Under the pieces are notes generated by a model that was not told where the DNA came from, searched no databases, and saw nothing but the letters and a program-made list of their open reading frames with translations. DNA of 64,000 bases, from positions 1,698,501 through 1,762,500 of the forward strand of contig CP091718.1 of the NCBI GenBank assembly GCA_022009675.1. The letters run 5' to 3'. The position numbers and the translations under genes were made by a program. The DNA comes from Oscillospiraceae bacterium (GTDB lineage Bacteria > Bacillota > Clostridia > Oscillospirales > CAG-272). Below, piece after piece: positions 47,980 to 55,885 of this stretch (position 1 is its first letter; each line of letters begins with the position of its first letter).

Positions 47980-48076
47980 GGCGTTGGGTTGGAATTCAGA
48001 GAAAATTCACAAGTTCCTTGCCCGGTGATGCAGCTTGGCAGGTCGGTACACCGGGGCGCTTGCGAATAGAGATGCG

Positions 48077-48120
48077 AACAGAGAGGGGAGAACCGACAAT
48101 CCGGTTCTCCCCTCTCTGTT
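48077..48120 (-). terminator. Terminator of the rpsF-ssb-rpsR operon
   Basis: Perfect 19-bp stem, arms 48077-48095 and 48102-48120, loop ACAATC, 11 nt beyond the rpsR stop. Confidence 0.9.
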
Positions 48121-48130
48121 TGCGCCCCTG

Positions 48131-48388
48131 TCAGTCTGTGATGAAGGGCAGGAGCGCTGCCTGACGGGCGCGCTTGATGGCGGTATTGACCTCTCTCTGG
48201 TGCTTTGCGCAAGCGCCGGAGACACGGCGGGGCAGGATCTTGCCGCGCTCGCTGATGAAGTGCTTCAGCTTGGCGGTATCCTTGTAATCAATGTATTCGA
48301 CCTTGTCTGCGCAGAAAATGCAGACCTTTCTTCTCTTGCCGCGGTTGAACGGGCGAGCAGGCCGTGCGGTATTCTCAGTTCTATCCAT
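48131..48388 (-). CDS. rpsR: 30S ribosomal protein S18
   Basis: 85 residues, intact. GKRRKVCIFCADKVEYIDYKD and LKHFISERGKILPRRVSGACAKHQR are diagnostic; the retained cysteines (CIFC and C of SGAC) fit the zinc-binding form. Third gene of rpsF-ssb-rpsR, the normal arrangement in which S6 and S18 are made together because they bind the 30S platform as a pair. Confidence 0.97.
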   Translation of the reverse strand: MDRTENTARPARPFNRGKRRKVCIFCADKVEYIDYKDTAKLKHFISERGKILPRRVSGACAKHQREVNTAIKRARQAALLPFITD

Positions 48389-48464
48389 GTTTATTCTCCT
48401 TCATGCCGGGCACACCCGGCTCATTTTTTGTGCGGCACCGTGCCGCAGTGAGACTGTGCCGCTG

Positions 48465-48924
48465 TCAGAACGGCAGGTCGTCGTCGGTCTTGAGTTCCTC
48501 GAACTTGGCGCCGGCACCGGGGGTTGAGAAAGCAGGCGCGGACGCATAGGTGTCGCCGCCGGCGTCAGGGGCAGCGGACGCATTGCGGTTCTCCACAAAA
48601 TTTGCTTCATCCGCAACGATATCGGTAGCGTAGTGCTTGACGCCCTGCTGATCCACCCAGTTCCGGTTCTGGATCGAGCCTACCACGCAGATGGCAGAGC
48701 CCTTCCGGAAAAACTTGGCGATGAATTCAGCGGTTGTCCGCCATGCGGTCACATTGAAAAAGTCCGCTTCGGGCTGACTCTGCTGACCGTCATTGCGGGA
48801 CGTATAGCGACGGTTGACGGCAATACGGAGCGAAACCACCGAAATGCCGCTCTGGGTCTGCTTGAGCTCCGGATCCGCCACAAGACGACCGGCGAGAATC
48901 ACTTTATTCAGGTTAAAGAGACAT
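48465..48924 (-). CDS. ssb: Single-stranded DNA-binding protein (5' frameshift)
   Basis: About 153 residues. OB-fold with NKVILAGRLVADPELKQTQSGISVVSLRIAVNRR and DFFNVTAWRTTAEFIAKFFRKGS, a Gly/Ala/Ser linker and the partner-binding end DDDLPF. The ATG at 48924 follows GAAAGGAG; the T3 in the fourth codon should be T2, which otherwise gives an immediate TAA. Operon with rpsF and rpsR. Confidence 0.95.
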
Positions 48925-49113
48925 ACGGTTTCTCCTTTCCGGATGGCTGACGGTTCCTGTGAACCGCCGCCGGGTAGCGTTCGGAGACCTCCGGACGTTC
49001 TGCTGCTTGCGCAGGGGACGTGCAGAGACTCCTCTGCCCGTAGCCGCCACAGCGCGGCGGGTGCGGGCGACCTTCCCCCGGATGATTCCGGGCGCGGGGC
49101 GAAACGACAGCTG

Positions 49114-49542
49114 TTACTCGGCGACCGGTGCCTCAGCGGCAACCTCGGCGGCGGGAGCCTCCGGTGCGACCTCCTCGGCGGGGGCGGATTCTTCGTCTGC
49201 AGGTGCGACTTCCTCGGCGGGCGCGACAGCCTTGGCAACAGGCGTGAAGTCCAGACGGGTCGTCACCTGACGCATAATGCTTTCATCAATGTTGAGCAGA
49301 CGCTCCAGCTCGCAGGGGAACTCAGGCGCGCTCTTGAAGGTTGCCACGACATAGTAGCCCTCGGGCTTGTCGTTGATGGGGTATGCCAGACGGCGCTTGC
49401 CCCACTGTGCCACCTCGACAACCGTCTCGGCGTTGGCGTTGATGATGCCGACGAACTTTTCGACTGTTGCCTTGACTGCCTCGTCGCCGTCTGTGACATC
49501 CACGACGAACAGGCACTCATAATACTTGTTGATCTTCTCCAT
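49114..49542 (-). CDS. rpsF: 30S ribosomal protein S6 with Ala/Glu/Pro-rich tail
   Basis: 142 residues, intact. Residues 1-95 are the S6 fold (YYECLFVVDV, GKRRLAYPINDKPEGYYVVATF, LNIDESIMRQVTTRL). The last 40 residues are an acidic Ala/Glu/Pro repeat (APAEEVAPA-like), longer than in most Firmicutes. GGGAGG lies upstream; promoter at 49636-49664. 189 nt separate it from ssb without a recognisable gene or terminator. Confidence 0.96.
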   Translation of the reverse strand: MEKINKYYECLFVVDVTDGDEAVKATVEKFVGIINANAETVVEVAQWGKRRLAYPINDKPEGYYVVATFKSAPEFPCELERLLNIDESIMRQVTTRLDFTPVAKAVAPAEEVAPADEESAPAEEVAPEAPAAEVAAEAPVAE

Positions 49543-49635
49543 GTTAAACCTCCCTATGGACTGAAAGACCGCGCGGCTTCAGATTTTCCGCGCAGTAAGG
49601 AGACGGTTGCGTATCGCAGACCGTACCGAGACTGT

Positions 49636-49664
49636 ATTATACCACGATTTTTTTGAGTTGTCAA
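49636..49664 (-). promoter_or_regulatory. SigA promoter of rpsF-ssb-rpsR
   Basis: TTGACA (49659-49664), 17-nt spacer, TATAAT (49636-49641), extended -10 TGG. Leader of about 90 nt. Confidence 0.88.
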
Positions 49665-49791
49665 TAGTTTTTTGAAAAAATGGAGGAAACGGGGAGTATT
49701 CCGGGTATATCTCCAAGGTAATATCTGCCGTGGAACTTGCTCCGGGGAAATGCCCCCAGTAACCGGAAGACGACAAAAACCGGGCAACGGC

Positions 49792-49820
49792 TTGACAGAA
49801 TGCGTCGGGGATGGTATAAT
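49792..49820 (+). promoter_or_regulatory. SigA promoter of the repeat-rich surface protein
   Basis: TTGACA (49792-49797), 17-nt spacer, TATAAT (49815-49820), extended -10 TGG. It and the rpsF promoter account for the otherwise gene-free stretch 49543-49924. Confidence 0.88.
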
Positions 49821-49924
49821 AGACCGGAAGTTATGAGGGAACCGTCCCGAACACAACCGGTGTCTGGCGATTCCCCCCGAGCATTCCTCTGACCAAACAG
49901 GTGCGGAGCGAAAGGAGAAACGAT

Positions 49925-51611
49925 ATGAAAAAAGTTATGGCTTGGTTGGCGGCGCTGTGTCTGTTGGCTCTTTCGGTTGCAGGCGCGTTGACGACAGCCG
50001 CGGCTGGAAATACTGCCGGAACGGCGGTATCCGGACTGGTACATGATGCAGACGGACGGGTTCGCTACTACGAAAACGGTGTCCCGGTGGCAAAGGGGTT
50101 GGTCCGGGACGACGAGGGAAATGTCTACTACATTTGGAATGCGGTCAACGGTGCCGCGCGCGGTATGTTCTCAATCCCGGAGGACAAGCTCAACGGAATC
50201 ATGCCGCAGGGCTTCTACGAGTTCGGAGCGGATTACCGCATGATCGTCAAGAACGGTATCTACACGCATGACTGGTGCGACCATACCTATTACTTCGTCA
50301 ACAGCGTGCCGGAAGCGGTCGGGCTTGCCAAAAACGAGGACGGGGATATTTACTATTTCACTACCATATACGGTGTCAAGCGTGCGGCGACAGACGGCGA
50401 CTGGTACATACCCGAGGAGAAGACCAACGGTCTTATGCCGGAGGGAACCTATCATTTCAATCAGTATGGGTTGCTGACCGGCAAATCCGATGTTGACCTG
50501 AAGCCCGTGGAACCGAAGCGGGAGGAGATCGGAGAGAACCTGTTCCGCGATCTGGACGGCGTTATCCGCTACTATGAGAACGGACAGCGGGTTGCTAAGG
50601 GATTGGTTCGTGATTATGCGGGTGATGTGTACTACATCCGGAGTGCGGAAAACGGTGCCGCGCGCGGTATGTTCTCGATTCCGGAGGACAAGCTCAACGG
50701 AATCATGCCGCAGGGCTTCTACGAGTTCGGGGCAGATAACCGCATGATCATCAAGAACGGCATCTACACGCACGATTGGTGTGATTATACCTACTATTTC
50801 GTCAACAGTGTCCCGCAGGCGATCGGCATCGCGACCGATGGGGAAGGGCATTACTATTTCTTCACCAATATCTACGGTACCAAGCGTGCCGCAACCGATC
50901 AGTTCTTTGGCGGCGTGTACTACGTCAGCGAGGCGGAGACCAACGGGCTGATTGAGGAGGGCTTCTATCGCTTTAACTCCGATGGTATCATGGTGGGACG
51001 TGTGGACGGCACCGATACAGAGGAACCGACCACCAAGCCGACGGAGCCAACCGAGGAGCCGACCACCAAGCCGGCGGAGCCGACCGAGGAGCCGACCACT
51101 AAGCCGGCGGAGCCGACCGAGGAACCGACCACCAAGCCGGCAGAACCGACCGAGGAACCGACCACCAGCCGGCGGAGCCGACCGAGGAACCGACCACTAA
51201 GCCGGCGGAGCCGACCGAGGAGCCGACCACTAAGCCGGCGGAGCCGACCGAGGAGCCGACCACCAGCCGGCGGAGCCGGCCGAGGAACCGACTACTAAGC
51301 CGGCAGAACCGACCGAGGAACCGACCACCAAGCCGGCGGAGTCGGCTGAGGAGCCGACTACCAAGCCGGCGGAGTCGGCTGAGGAACCGACCACCAAACC
51401 GGCAGAGCAGACCGGGGCTACCATCGCGGCACCTGCGTCGGGGACGCAGACCGACGGTTCCGCCGGAAGCGTCACCGGAACCGGAGCGGTCGCGACGACC
51501 ACCGCAGCCGGCAAATCCGGCGGATGTGCTTCGGCAGTGGGAGTCGGGGGCGGGGTTGTCCTGATGATAACAGCAGCTGCCGCGTGCCTGAGACGGAAGC
51601 GTCGCCACTAA
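49925..51611 (+). CDS. Repeat-rich secreted surface protein with stalk and anchor tail (two frameshifts in the stalk)
   Basis: About 562 residues. Signal peptide (AALCLLALSVAGALTTAAA), then two copies of a ~155-residue module (about 36-195 and 197-358). The modules share GRVRYYENG/GVIRYYENG starts, AARGMFSIPEDKLNGIMPQGFYEFGAD, NGIYTHDWCD and YYFVNSVP, with a Tyr/Gly rhythm like cell-wall-binding repeats. A stalk of twelve 11-residue Thr/Lys/Pro/Ala/Glu units and a GGCAS-transmembrane-RRKRR tail follow. Units 5 and 8 of the stalk each lack one A. Start ATG at 49925 with AAAGGAG upstream. Probably a surface-displayed binding protein; ligand unknown. Confidence 0.8.
51023..51416 (+). repeat. Twelve 33-bp tandem repeats encoding the stalk
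   Basis: Units encode EPTTKPAEPTE with few changes; ten units are 33 nt and units 5 and 8 are 32 nt because CCAAG reads CCAG. Third-position variation between GAA/GAG and ACC/ACT shows the array is not just a very recent expansion. Confidence 0.92.
51519..51611 (+). other. GGCAS C-terminal sorting-like tail
   Basis: Last 30 codons: GGCASAVGVG, hydrophobic segment, then LRRKRRH. It follows a Gly/Thr/Ala linker after the stalk. Confidence 0.7.
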
Positions 51612-51652
51612 GGGATCCCCAACGTAACTGCCGGATCGGGTGGCAAAGTATA

Positions 51653-51701
51653 CAGGAAAAGACCCACGAAGGGTGAAGGCTCTTTTGTGGGTCTTTTCCT
51701 G
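51653..51701 (+). terminator. Terminator of the surface-protein gene
   Basis: 15-bp perfect stem (51653-51667 with 51687-51701) with AAAA/TTTT in the stem; the next promoter begins at 51702. Confidence 0.75.
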
Positions 51702-51731
51702 TTGACTTTTCCTGCGGGAATATGATATAAT
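51702..51731 (+). promoter_or_regulatory. SigA promoter of the MATE transporter
   Basis: TTGACT (51702-51707), 18-nt spacer, TATAAT (51726-51731), TGA before the -10. Confidence 0.7.
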
Positions 51732-51873
51732 ACGCACGCTCTGTGCCGGGCGGCTGCCCGGCGTTTGTTTGTCAGGGGACTTCACGGAAAAGCCGGTTCG
51801 GTTTTCCTTGAAGACTCCCTTTGTGTTTTGCCGTTTTTTGCACCCGCCGCACGGTGGAGAAAAGGATTGTCAC

Positions 51874-53289
51874 ATGGAGAAAAGTCGGAAAGAAGAGATC
51901 CGCCTGTCGGATCATTTCACATACGGAAAACTGTTGCGCTTCGTGCTTCCGTCCATCATCATGATGGTGTTCACTTCCATCTACGGTGTGGTGGACGGTC
52001 TGTTCGTGTCCAATTTTGCGGGGAAGGAGTCCTTCGCCGCAATCAATCTTGTCATGCCCTTCATTATGGTGCTGGGCGGCATGGGCTTCATGATCGGAAC
52101 CGGCGGCACGGCGTTGGTTTCCAAGATCATGGGGCAAGGGGACGGGGAGCGCGCCAACCGGACATTCTCCATGATGATATGGGTCACGGTCATGCTGGGC
52201 GCTGTCCTGACGGCTTTGGGACTTGTTTTTATGGAGCCTATGGCGCGGTTTCTGGGCGCCGATGAGAATACCTTTGACGACTGTGTCTGCTACGGACGCA
52301 TCGTTGTAGCCTTTACCGTGTCCTTCATGCTCCAGAATGTGTTCCAGAGCTTCCTCATTGCCGCCGAAAAGCCCAAGCTGGGGTTGATTATCACGGTGGC
52401 GGCAGGGGTTACCAATATGGTGCTGGATGCACTGTTCATTGCCGTCTTCCGATGGGGTGTTGCGGGCGCCGCCGTTGCTACGGGTATCAGCCAGTGTATC
52501 GGCGGAGGTGTGTCGCTTGTGTACTTCCTGTTCCCCAACCGGAGCCGCCTGCGCCTGACCCGGACGCGCCTGCAGCTCCGCCCCATCCTGCAGGCGTGTG
52601 GCAACGGTTCCTCCGAACTGATGAGCAACATCTCCTCCTCGCTGGTCAGTATGCTGTATAATTTCCAGCTTCTCAAGTATTTCGACGGAAACGACGGCGT
52701 GGCGGCATACGGGGTGCTGATGTACGTGCAGTTTATTTTTGTAGCGATTTTTATCGGCTATGCCATCGGATGTGCGCCCATCGTTTCCTTCAGTTATGGT
52801 GCCTCCAATCATGAGGAGATGAAAAATGTCCTGCGCAAGAGCATGATTCTCATGGGCGGGGCGGGCGCCCTGCTGACCGGTGTCGCTGTGGTGATGGCTG
52901 TTCCGCTGGCACATCTGTTCGTGGGCTACGATGCGGGACTGTATACGCTGACGTGCCACGCTTTCCGGTTGTTTGCCGCGTCTTTCCTGCTGGCTGGTGT
53001 CGATATTTTCCTGTCCTCCTTCTTTACGGCGCTGAACAACGGACTTGTGTCTGCCGCTATATCCTTTCTGCGGACGCTGGTTTTCCAGACCTCGGCTGTT
53101 CTGTTCCTGCCTCTCGTCCTGGATCAGGACGGTATCTGGTGGGCGGTTACGGTTGCGGAGGTGTGCGCGTTTGTCATATCCGCATCGTTCCTTGTTCGGA
53201 ATGCGGAAGAAGTACCGTTATATGTGAAAAAAGAGGGGTTCCAAAAACTCATTCTGAGCTTTTTTGGAACCCCTTTTGGGCTTTTATAG
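51874..53289 (+). CDS. MATE-family multidrug/Na+ efflux transporter
   Basis: About 472 residues with twelve predicted membrane helices in two similar halves. GKLLRFVLPSIIMMVFTSIYGVVDGLFVSNFAG at the N-terminus and AYGVLMYVQFIFVAIFIGYAIGCAPIVSF in the second half are typical of the MATE/DinF group. ATG at 51874 has AAAGG upstream. The last ~18 codons read straight through the terminator hairpin at 53235-53277 (KKEGFQKLILSFFG), so the true stop may be just before it, lost by an A-run indel near 53227. Substrate cannot be predicted. Confidence 0.88.
   Translation: MEKSRKEEIRLSDHFTYGKLLRFVLPSIIMMVFTSIYGVVDGLFVSNFAGKESFAAINLVMPFIMVLGGMGFMIGTGGTALVSKIMGQGDGERANRTFSMMIWVTVMLGAVLTALGLVFMEPMARFLGADENTFDDCVCYGRIVVAFTVSFMLQNVFQSFLIAAEKPKLGLIITVAAGVTNMVLDALFIAVFRWGVAGAAVATGISQCIGGGVSLVYFLFPNRSRLRLTRTRLQLRPILQACGNGSSELMSNISSSLVSMLYNFQLLKYFDGNDGVAAYGVLMYVQFIFVAIFIGYAIGCAPIVSFSYGASNHEEMKNVLRKSMILMGGAGALLTGVAVVMAVPLAHLFVGYDAGLYTLTCHAFRLFAASFLLAGVDIFLSSFFTALNNGLVSAAISFLRTLVFQTSAVLFLPLVLDQDGIWWAVTVAEVCAFVISASFLVRNAEEVPLYVKKEGFQKLILSFFGTPFGLL
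53235..53277 (+). terminator. Terminator overlapping the MATE 3' end
   Basis: GGGGTTCCAAAAA-CTCA pairs with TGAG-TTTTTGGAACCCC, then TTTT. Same design as the hairpin at 20668-20708. Confidence 0.85.
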
Positions 53290-53301
53290 CAATTCCCCAA
53301 A

Positions 53302-53522
53302 TTACAGGCAATATCCATCAGCCTTAAACCAGCCGACGCAATCTCGTTGACTGACGCACAAAAGCGCACAGGAGACGGTTTTAGGCAAGAGTTCGGCAGT
53401 CCGGCACTTCCATTTGCGCAATAGCGCCTTTACCTTCGACCACAGCATCTCAATCGGATTCATATCGGGGCTGTACGGCGGCAGATACCGCAGCTCTATG
53501 CCTGCGGCGTGATATGTGTTGT
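53302..53522 (-). pseudogene. IS630-family transposase, C-terminal remnant
   Basis: About 70 codons to TAA at 53302-53304: AGIELRYLPPYSPDMNPIEMLWSK is the hallmark end of the IS630 DDE domain (last catalytic Glu in NPIE), followed by VKALLRKWKCRTAELL. The N-terminal helix-turn-helix and first two catalytic Asp regions are absent. Confidence 0.88.
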
Positions 53523-53583
53523 TTGTCCTCTTCGTTCAGCAGCTGCTTTCTACCCCGCATTGTGCAGCATTTTGCCCATTTTT

Positions 53584-53660
53584 CTCATCTCCCTGTGACA
53601 TATTGTACCACTTTTTGCTGCAGTTGTCAAGGGTGACTGCTATTTGGGAAGTTGCAATAG
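53584..53660 (-). repeat. 77-bp IS end, copy 1
   Basis: Promoter plus terminal repeat of the IS630-type element; repeated with few changes at 54125-54202 in the same orientation. Confidence 0.85.
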
Positions 53661-53905
53661 TGTATATTTTGTTTTATACTCTTGATTCGCCCCGTAAAAT
53701 ATAGGGCAAACAGGACTATAGCTATAATATCAACAATGCCTGACCAAATAACAACCGTATTGATAAAGCCACTTATTAAATCCTTAACAAATAAACACCC
53801 AACATACATCAAGTCACCTAAATATACAGCCAAACTAAAAATCGGCAACAATATGTGATTTCGTTTAATCGATGCCGCACCTATTATAATCAATATAGTC
53901 AACAT
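53627..53905 (-). CDS. Small membrane protein with 3' end lost into the IS
   Basis: 92 residues with three hydrophobic helices (ILIIIGAASI, FSLAVYLGDLMYVGCLF, VIWSGIVDIIAIVLFALYF) followed by GRIKSIKQN. The last ~10 codons are the terminal repeat of the IS element, so the original C-terminus is probably lost. The frame is open a little upstream of the ATG at 53905 without a good ribosome site. AT-rich. Function unknown; likely a disrupted foreign gene. Confidence 0.4.
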   Translation of the reverse strand: MLTILIIIGAASIKRNHILLPIFSLAVYLGDLMYVGCLFVKDLISGFINTVVIWSGIVDIIAIVLFALYFTGRIKSIKQNIHYCNFPNSSHP

Positions 53906-54124
53906 ACAACTAATTAAAATATAACCGTACCTTTTTCTCTGCTATAGCTATAAAGGTTAACTTGATAATTGAGACATTGGTACCATTGGAAACATTAAAG
54001 GCAAAAATAAAATGCAAGTAAATTACAGGCGGAGATTCCTCCGGACAATAACATCACCCATTGTAGTATTTTTAATATACATATCCTCTTATCGCCTCCA
54101 CACAAAATCCCAAAAGCCCTTCCC

Positions 54125-54202
54125 CTCATCTCCCTGTGACATATTGTACCACTTTTTTGCTGCGGTTGTCAGGGGTGACTGCTATTTTGGAAGTTGCTAT
54201 AG
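54125..54202 (-). repeat. 78-bp IS end, copy 2 (solo)
   Basis: Second copy of the promoter/terminal-repeat end with no transposase remains next to it. On the minus strand it would drive a 44-codon frame (ATG near 54129) of doubtful reality. The ~460 bp between the two copies are AT-rich and contain only the small membrane protein fragment. Confidence 0.85.
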
Positions 54203-54242
54203 TAACCCATCAGGATTTTTATTTGTTTTGTTGGCAATCGGC

Positions 54243-55623
54243 TCACAGGCTGCCTACTGTTCTGGGGAACAGGGCGGTGTCGCGGATGTTGCTCATGCCG
54301 GTTACATACATGACCATGCGCTCAAAGCCCAGTCCGAAGCCGCTGTGCGGCACGGTGCCGAAGCGGCGCGTGTCGAGATACTGCCGGTATGCGTCCAGCG
54401 GCATATTGCGGGCGGTCATGGCGGCGGCGAGCTTGTCGTAGTCCGCCTCACGCTCCGAGCAACCGATGATCTCGCCGATGCCGGGCACCAGCAGATCCGT
54501 TGCGGCAACGGTTTTGCCGTCCGGATTCTGCTTCATATAGAAAGCCTTGATGTCTTTGGGATAATTGACCACGAACAGGGGCTTGCCGAACACCTCGTCG
54601 GTCAGGTATTTCTCGTGCTCTGTCTGCAGGTCGCAACCCCAGCTGACGGGGTATTTGAACGTGCGTCCGGACTCCTCCAGCAGCTTGACCGCATCGGTGT
54701 AATCAATACGCCCGAAGTCGCTGTTGATGACCTTCGTCAGCTTGCCGACAATGCCTTTTTTTCCGTCCACTGGTCAAAGAAAGCCATCTCGTTGGGGCAG
54801 TTTTCCAGCACGCTGCGGATGATGGATTTGATGAAATCCTCCGCAATGCCGATGATGTCGTTGATATCCGCAAAGCAGACCTCCGGCTCAATCTGCCAGA
54901 ATTCTGCGGCATGGCGGGTGGTGTTGGAATGCTCGGCACGGAAGGTGGGACCGAATGTGTAGATGCGCCCCAGCCCCATGGCAGCCATCTCACCCTCCAA
55001 CTGGGCAGAGACGGTCAGTCCTGCCTTGCGACCGAAGAAATCCTCGGCGAAGTACTCCTCCTCGGTTTTGGCATCGGTTGTCCACGGCTGTGTGGTCACG
55101 CGGAACATCTCGCCCGCCCCCTCGCAGTCCGATCCGGTAATGATGGGGGCATGAACGTAGCGGTAACCGTGGCTGTGGAAGTATTGATGCACCGCCTGTG
55201 CCAGCTGGTCGCGCACGGCGAACACTGCCTCAAAAGAGCGTGTACGCACGCGCAGGTGCGGGATGGTGCGCAGATACTCCAGCGTGTGGCGCTTTTTTTC
55301 TGCAGAGGGAAATCCGCAGGGCATTTGCCGAGGACGGTGAGCGTTTCCAGCTCCAGCTCGCACCCGTTGCGCTCTGATGCGACCAGCTGTCCGACGGCAC
55401 ATACCGATGCACCGACCGCCATGGCGTCCCGCACCATATCCTCCGGGATGCGCGTCTTATCCACCACGATCTGCAGGTTGCGGAAGCAGGTTCCGTCATT
55501 GATTTCCAGAAAAGAAACGCTTTTGGAGTCGCGGGCGGTACGTACCCAACCGCATACAGTCACGGTTCCGTTCAGATACGCCTCGGTGTGCGCAAATATT
55601 TCCCTGATATCGGTGTGTTTCAT
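54243..55623 (-). CDS. asnS: Asparagine-tRNA ligase (two frameshifts)
   Basis: About 462 residues, class II synthetase. N-terminal anticodon-binding OB-fold (TVTVCGWVRTARDSKSVSFLEINDGT), motif 1 region FHSHGYRYVHAPIITGSDCEGAGEMF, motif 2 FRAEHSNTTRHAAEFWQIEPE, motif 3 GFGLGFERMVMYVTGM. Frames break near 55295 (T-run) and near 54755 (T-run). The leader is only about 75 nt, too short for a T-box. ATG at 55623 with AAAGGA upstream. Confidence 0.95.
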
Positions 55624-55706
55624 AACTCAACAATCCTTTTCTCCGGCGTCGCGTCTCTTCCGGGAGATCTGCGGTGCCCCCGTCTTTCTGTACGGGCATA
55701 TGTGCC

Positions 55707-55736
55707 ATTATACCACAGCTTAACGGACTTTGTCAA
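55707..55736 (-). promoter_or_regulatory. SigA promoter of asnS
   Basis: TTGACA (55731-55736), 18-nt spacer, TATAAT (55707-55712), extended -10 TGG. Confidence 0.85.
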
Positions 55737-55837
55737 GGGTGCCATTGAAAAATTCCCGCGGCAACGGTGCTTTTTTTCCGCTGCGTTGCCGGCTGACCTT
55801 GCTGCGCCATGCCCGGACAGGGAGCAGTGAATCAAAA

Positions 55838-55867
55838 AAACTCCGGGCTGCTTCAGGAAGTCCCGGA
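55838..55867 (-). terminator. Terminator of the hrcA-dnaK operon
   Basis: ACTCCGGG (55838-55845) pairs with CCCGGAGT (55860-55867); T7 follows on the minus strand, 18 nt beyond the prmA stop. Confidence 0.9.
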
Positions 55868-55885
55868 GTGTTCTGTTTCGGTGCC

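Larger units (their letters stand above)
53285..53660 (-). mobile_element. Internally deleted IS630-type element
   Basis: Left end TATAGCAATTCCCCAAAT (53285-53302) and, on the minus strand, right end TATTGCAACTTCCCAAAT (to 53659) match at about 15 of 18 positions. Inside, read leftwards, are a promoter (TTGACA 53625-53630, TACAAT 53602-53607), the start of a frame (ATG near 53580) and the C-terminal part of an IS630 transposase. Most of the transposase is missing, so the element is non-autonomous. TA flanks fit the IS630 target. Confidence 0.75.

Noticed and set aside
49543..49635. S6:S18 autoregulatory RNA in the rpsF leader
   Set aside because: Position is right, but I could not identify the conserved bulged CCG motif with confidence.
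51023..51416. Possible CRISPR array
   Set aside because: Units are contiguous coding repeats without spacers.
54000..54129. 44-codon minus-strand frame driven by the solo IS end
   Set aside because: The AGGGAG site abuts the ATG with no spacing, and the peptide has no recognisable features.
55624..55736. T-box riboswitch for asnS
   Set aside because: Promoter to start codon is only about 75 nt and no T-box core is present.
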